NCBI GenBank assembly: GCA_030597645.1
Contig: JAUVRN010000014.1
Span: forward strand, 1-14,245
Length of the DNA stretch: 14,245 nucleotides
From: Candidatus Zixiibacteriota bacterium
GTDB lineage: Bacteria; Zixibacteria; MSB-5A5; JAUVRN01
Direction: 5' to 3'
Part shown: in pieces, positions 13,394 to 14,245 of the stretch
How positions within the stretch are numbered: the first letter of the stretch is position 1
Layout of the letters: every line of letters starts with the position of its first letter
Translations under genes and position numbers: made by a program
The notes under the pieces: generated by a model
Databases searched by the model: none
What the model was told of the DNA's origin: nothing
Seen by the model: the letters and a program-made list of their open reading frames with translations, nothing else

Positions 13394-13738
13394 TCACTCG
13401 ACTACTTCAAGCAGCGTCTGATCCAACCGAGAGAGAAGAGAATCGGTCTGTTCGGCCAGCTCACGAAGATCCCTCTTGCCTGCGCTCGATTCGGCGCGCT
13501 CAGACATGAGCTGATCCGTCAATTGAAGGGCCACAAGCACCGCGATGCGTGTCGCGGACGCGTTCTGGGCGCGGCCGGAGATCTCCCGCATGAGGCCGTC
13601 GACATGACGAGCCACACGCCGGATGTATTCGGGATCGGAGCCCGCCCGCAAGGCGTAGTCGGCTCCGAAAATATTCACGGTAACGACAGATGGGGCGGAA
13701 TCGGAGGACTCCAGACCCGGTCTCGGTTCGGTATTCAT
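13394..13738 (-). CDS. zapA: Cell division protein ZapA
   Basis: ZapA binds FtsZ and promotes bundling of its filaments at the division site. It has 114 residues from the ATG at 13738, near the usual 100-110. The ZapA core begins at VVTVNIFGADYALRAG (residues 18-33), with the typical DPEYIRRVARHVDGLM, then RIAVLVALQLTDQL, and ends in a coiled coil with heptad leucines (LRELAEQTDSLLSRLDQTLLEVVE). An in-frame GTG at 13765 would add 9 residues; neither start has a good ribosome binding site, so the start is uncertain. It is the first gene of the zapA-rny-ymdB-folD operon, and zapA next to rny is a recurrent pairing. Confidence 0.9.
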   Translation of the reverse strand: MNTEPRPGLESSDSAPSVVTVNIFGADYALRAGSDPEYIRRVARHVDGLMREISGRAQNASATRIAVLVALQLTDQLMSERAESSAGKRDLRELAEQTDSLLSRLDQTLLEVVE

Positions 13739-13780
13739 AGGCTGCTTGATCGAGTGCCACCTCACCGGTGGTTCGCTGCA

Positions 13781-13809
13781 ATTAAGAGCCGTTGTTACGA
13801 ATCTGTCAA
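13781..13809 (-). promoter_or_regulatory. Sigma70-like promoter of the zapA-rny-ymdB-folD operon
   Basis: On the minus strand an exact TTGACA (13804-13809) is followed after 17 nt by CTTAAT (13781-13786), which matches the -10 consensus at four of six positions. A start near 13774 would give a leader of about 36 nt to the zapA ATG at 13738. The promoter sits in the short gap after the TonB receptor gene. Confidence 0.5.
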
Positions 13810-13825
13810 GATGTATGTAAGCTCT

Positions 13826-14245
13826 TCAAAGGCCATAAGATACGCCCGCTCTCATCTGCCGCGGCTCAACCGGTTTGAAATGGCGATCCGCGACACCCAC
13901 GGCCGGTTCACCCTCCAGACGGGACTCATACCAGTACTCGATGTCGTTGTGCTGCTCATCCAGGACATTGATAAGCTGTGCCCAGATGCGAACGCCGCTG
14001 CCCAACGCGTAGCCCAGGCTGAGGTGCGCTATCGGATTGGCGGCCGCGCGGACGCTAGGGGCGTCGATGAGCGGGTCGGCGCCGAAGTACCGCACGCGCA
14101 AGCCCCCGTAGGGTCCCTGTGGGGCGTCCCAGACAAGTCCTGCGGCCAGCACGGCCTCCATGGCGCCGGGGATGCGGTCCTCGCCCTCCGGCGCATCTTC
14201 GAAGCGAGCGTGGTTGAACGCCAGGTCGAACTCGACGGCGAGCGA
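13826..14245 (-). CDS. TonB-dependent outer-membrane receptor, C-terminal fragment
   Basis: The gene enters from the right edge; the frame is open from 14245 down to the TGA at 13826-13828, giving 139 visible residues. It shows the alternating-residue beta-strands of the last part of a TonB-dependent receptor barrel: VEFDLAFNHARFED, then RIPGAMEAVLAAGLVW, GGLRVRYFG, AHLSLGYALG, VRIWAQLINVLDEQHNDIEY (the conserved xNxxD strand) and RQMRAGVSYGL. The family imports siderophores, cobalamin or glycans across the outer membrane using TonB energy; the substrate cannot be told from this end. The ATG at 14161 is internal. The last residue is Leu rather than the aromatic residue usual for BAM recognition. 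Confidence 0.87.
   Translation of the reverse strand, partial: SLAVEFDLAFNHARFEDAPEGEDRIPGAMEAVLAAGLVWDAPQGPYGGLRVRYFGADPLIDAPSVRAAANPIAHLSLGYALGSGVRIWAQLINVLDEQHNDIEYWYESRLEGEPAVGVADRHFKPVEPRQMRAGVSYGL

Noticed and set aside
12735..13421. Hydrophobic 228-codon + strand open frame opposite the rny N-terminal half
   Set aside because: The leucine-rich content is the antisense image of the Glu/Lys coiled coil of RNase Y; no ribosome binding site or family match.
13784..13826. Inverted repeat AAGAGC...GCTCTT flanking the zapA promoter
   Set aside because: Six-bp arms with a 31-nt gap are expected by chance; no T-run makes it a terminator.
1..14245. Genome-wide reassignment of UAG to an amino acid
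   Set aside because: fabF, fabH, folD, ymdB and the M32 gene all end at UAG at the expected family C-terminus, so UAG is a working stop here.

Overview
The window is high-GC bacterial chromosome and mostly carries housekeeping genes. Two things point to a Gram-negative member of a deep FCB-type lineage: the C-terminus of a TonB-dependent receptor, and a secreted protein with the dockerin-like repeat 'TSADIIYLxNxxFxGG'. From memory, that repeat style is common in candidate phyla such as Zixibacteria. The phylum is an inference and should be tested with FabF, RNase Y or FolD phylogeny.

Layout, left to right. (1) 1-679 (+): C-terminal part of an M32 carboxypeptidase. (2) 828-1691 (+): a secreted 'choice-of-anchor V'/reelin-like protein with a CX4CH heme-like motif and two dockerin-like repeats. 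An amber codon then interrupts the frame, and a third dockerin-like repeat follows in the same frame up to 1838, with an intrinsic terminator just behind. (3) 1914-8761 (-): a compact nine-gene operon transcribed right to left, in the order yceD-like (DUF177), rpmF, plsX, fabH, fabD, fabG, acpP, fabF, rnc. This is the classic link between ribosome maturation, phosphatidate synthesis and type II fatty-acid synthesis. Genes overlap or lie 3 to 34 nt apart; the exception is rnc, which follows a 100-nt gap containing a perfect 10-bp hairpin. (4) 8762-8945: a divergent promoter region, with one sigma70-like promoter facing the fab operon and one facing a tRNA-Gly(CCC) gene. (5) 9069-10001 (+): an exact 43-bp tandem duplication that abuts the start codon of a GT8-like glycosyltransferase. 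(6) 10019-13738 (-): a second operon, zapA-rny-ymdB-folD (cell division, mRNA decay, metallophosphoesterase, one-carbon folate metabolism), with a TTGACA-type promoter in front of zapA. (7) 13826-14245 (-): the C-terminal end of a TonB-dependent receptor that runs in from the right edge.

The fab genes supply acyl-ACP. AcpP carries the chains, FabD loads malonyl groups, FabH starts condensation, FabF elongates, FabG reduces, and PlsX sends acyl chains to phospholipid. No dehydratase (FabZ/FabA) or enoyl reductase (FabI/FabK) lies in the window. I see no defence system, CRISPR array, insertion sequence or prophage. The unusual items are anomalies of expression and decoding: the in-frame UAG between dockerin repeats, an RNase Y gene whose membrane anchor can only be translated from a non-standard start (best candidate ACG behind a perfect GGAGG), a possibly leaderless start of the fab operon, and the non-triplet 43-bp duplication at a gene start.
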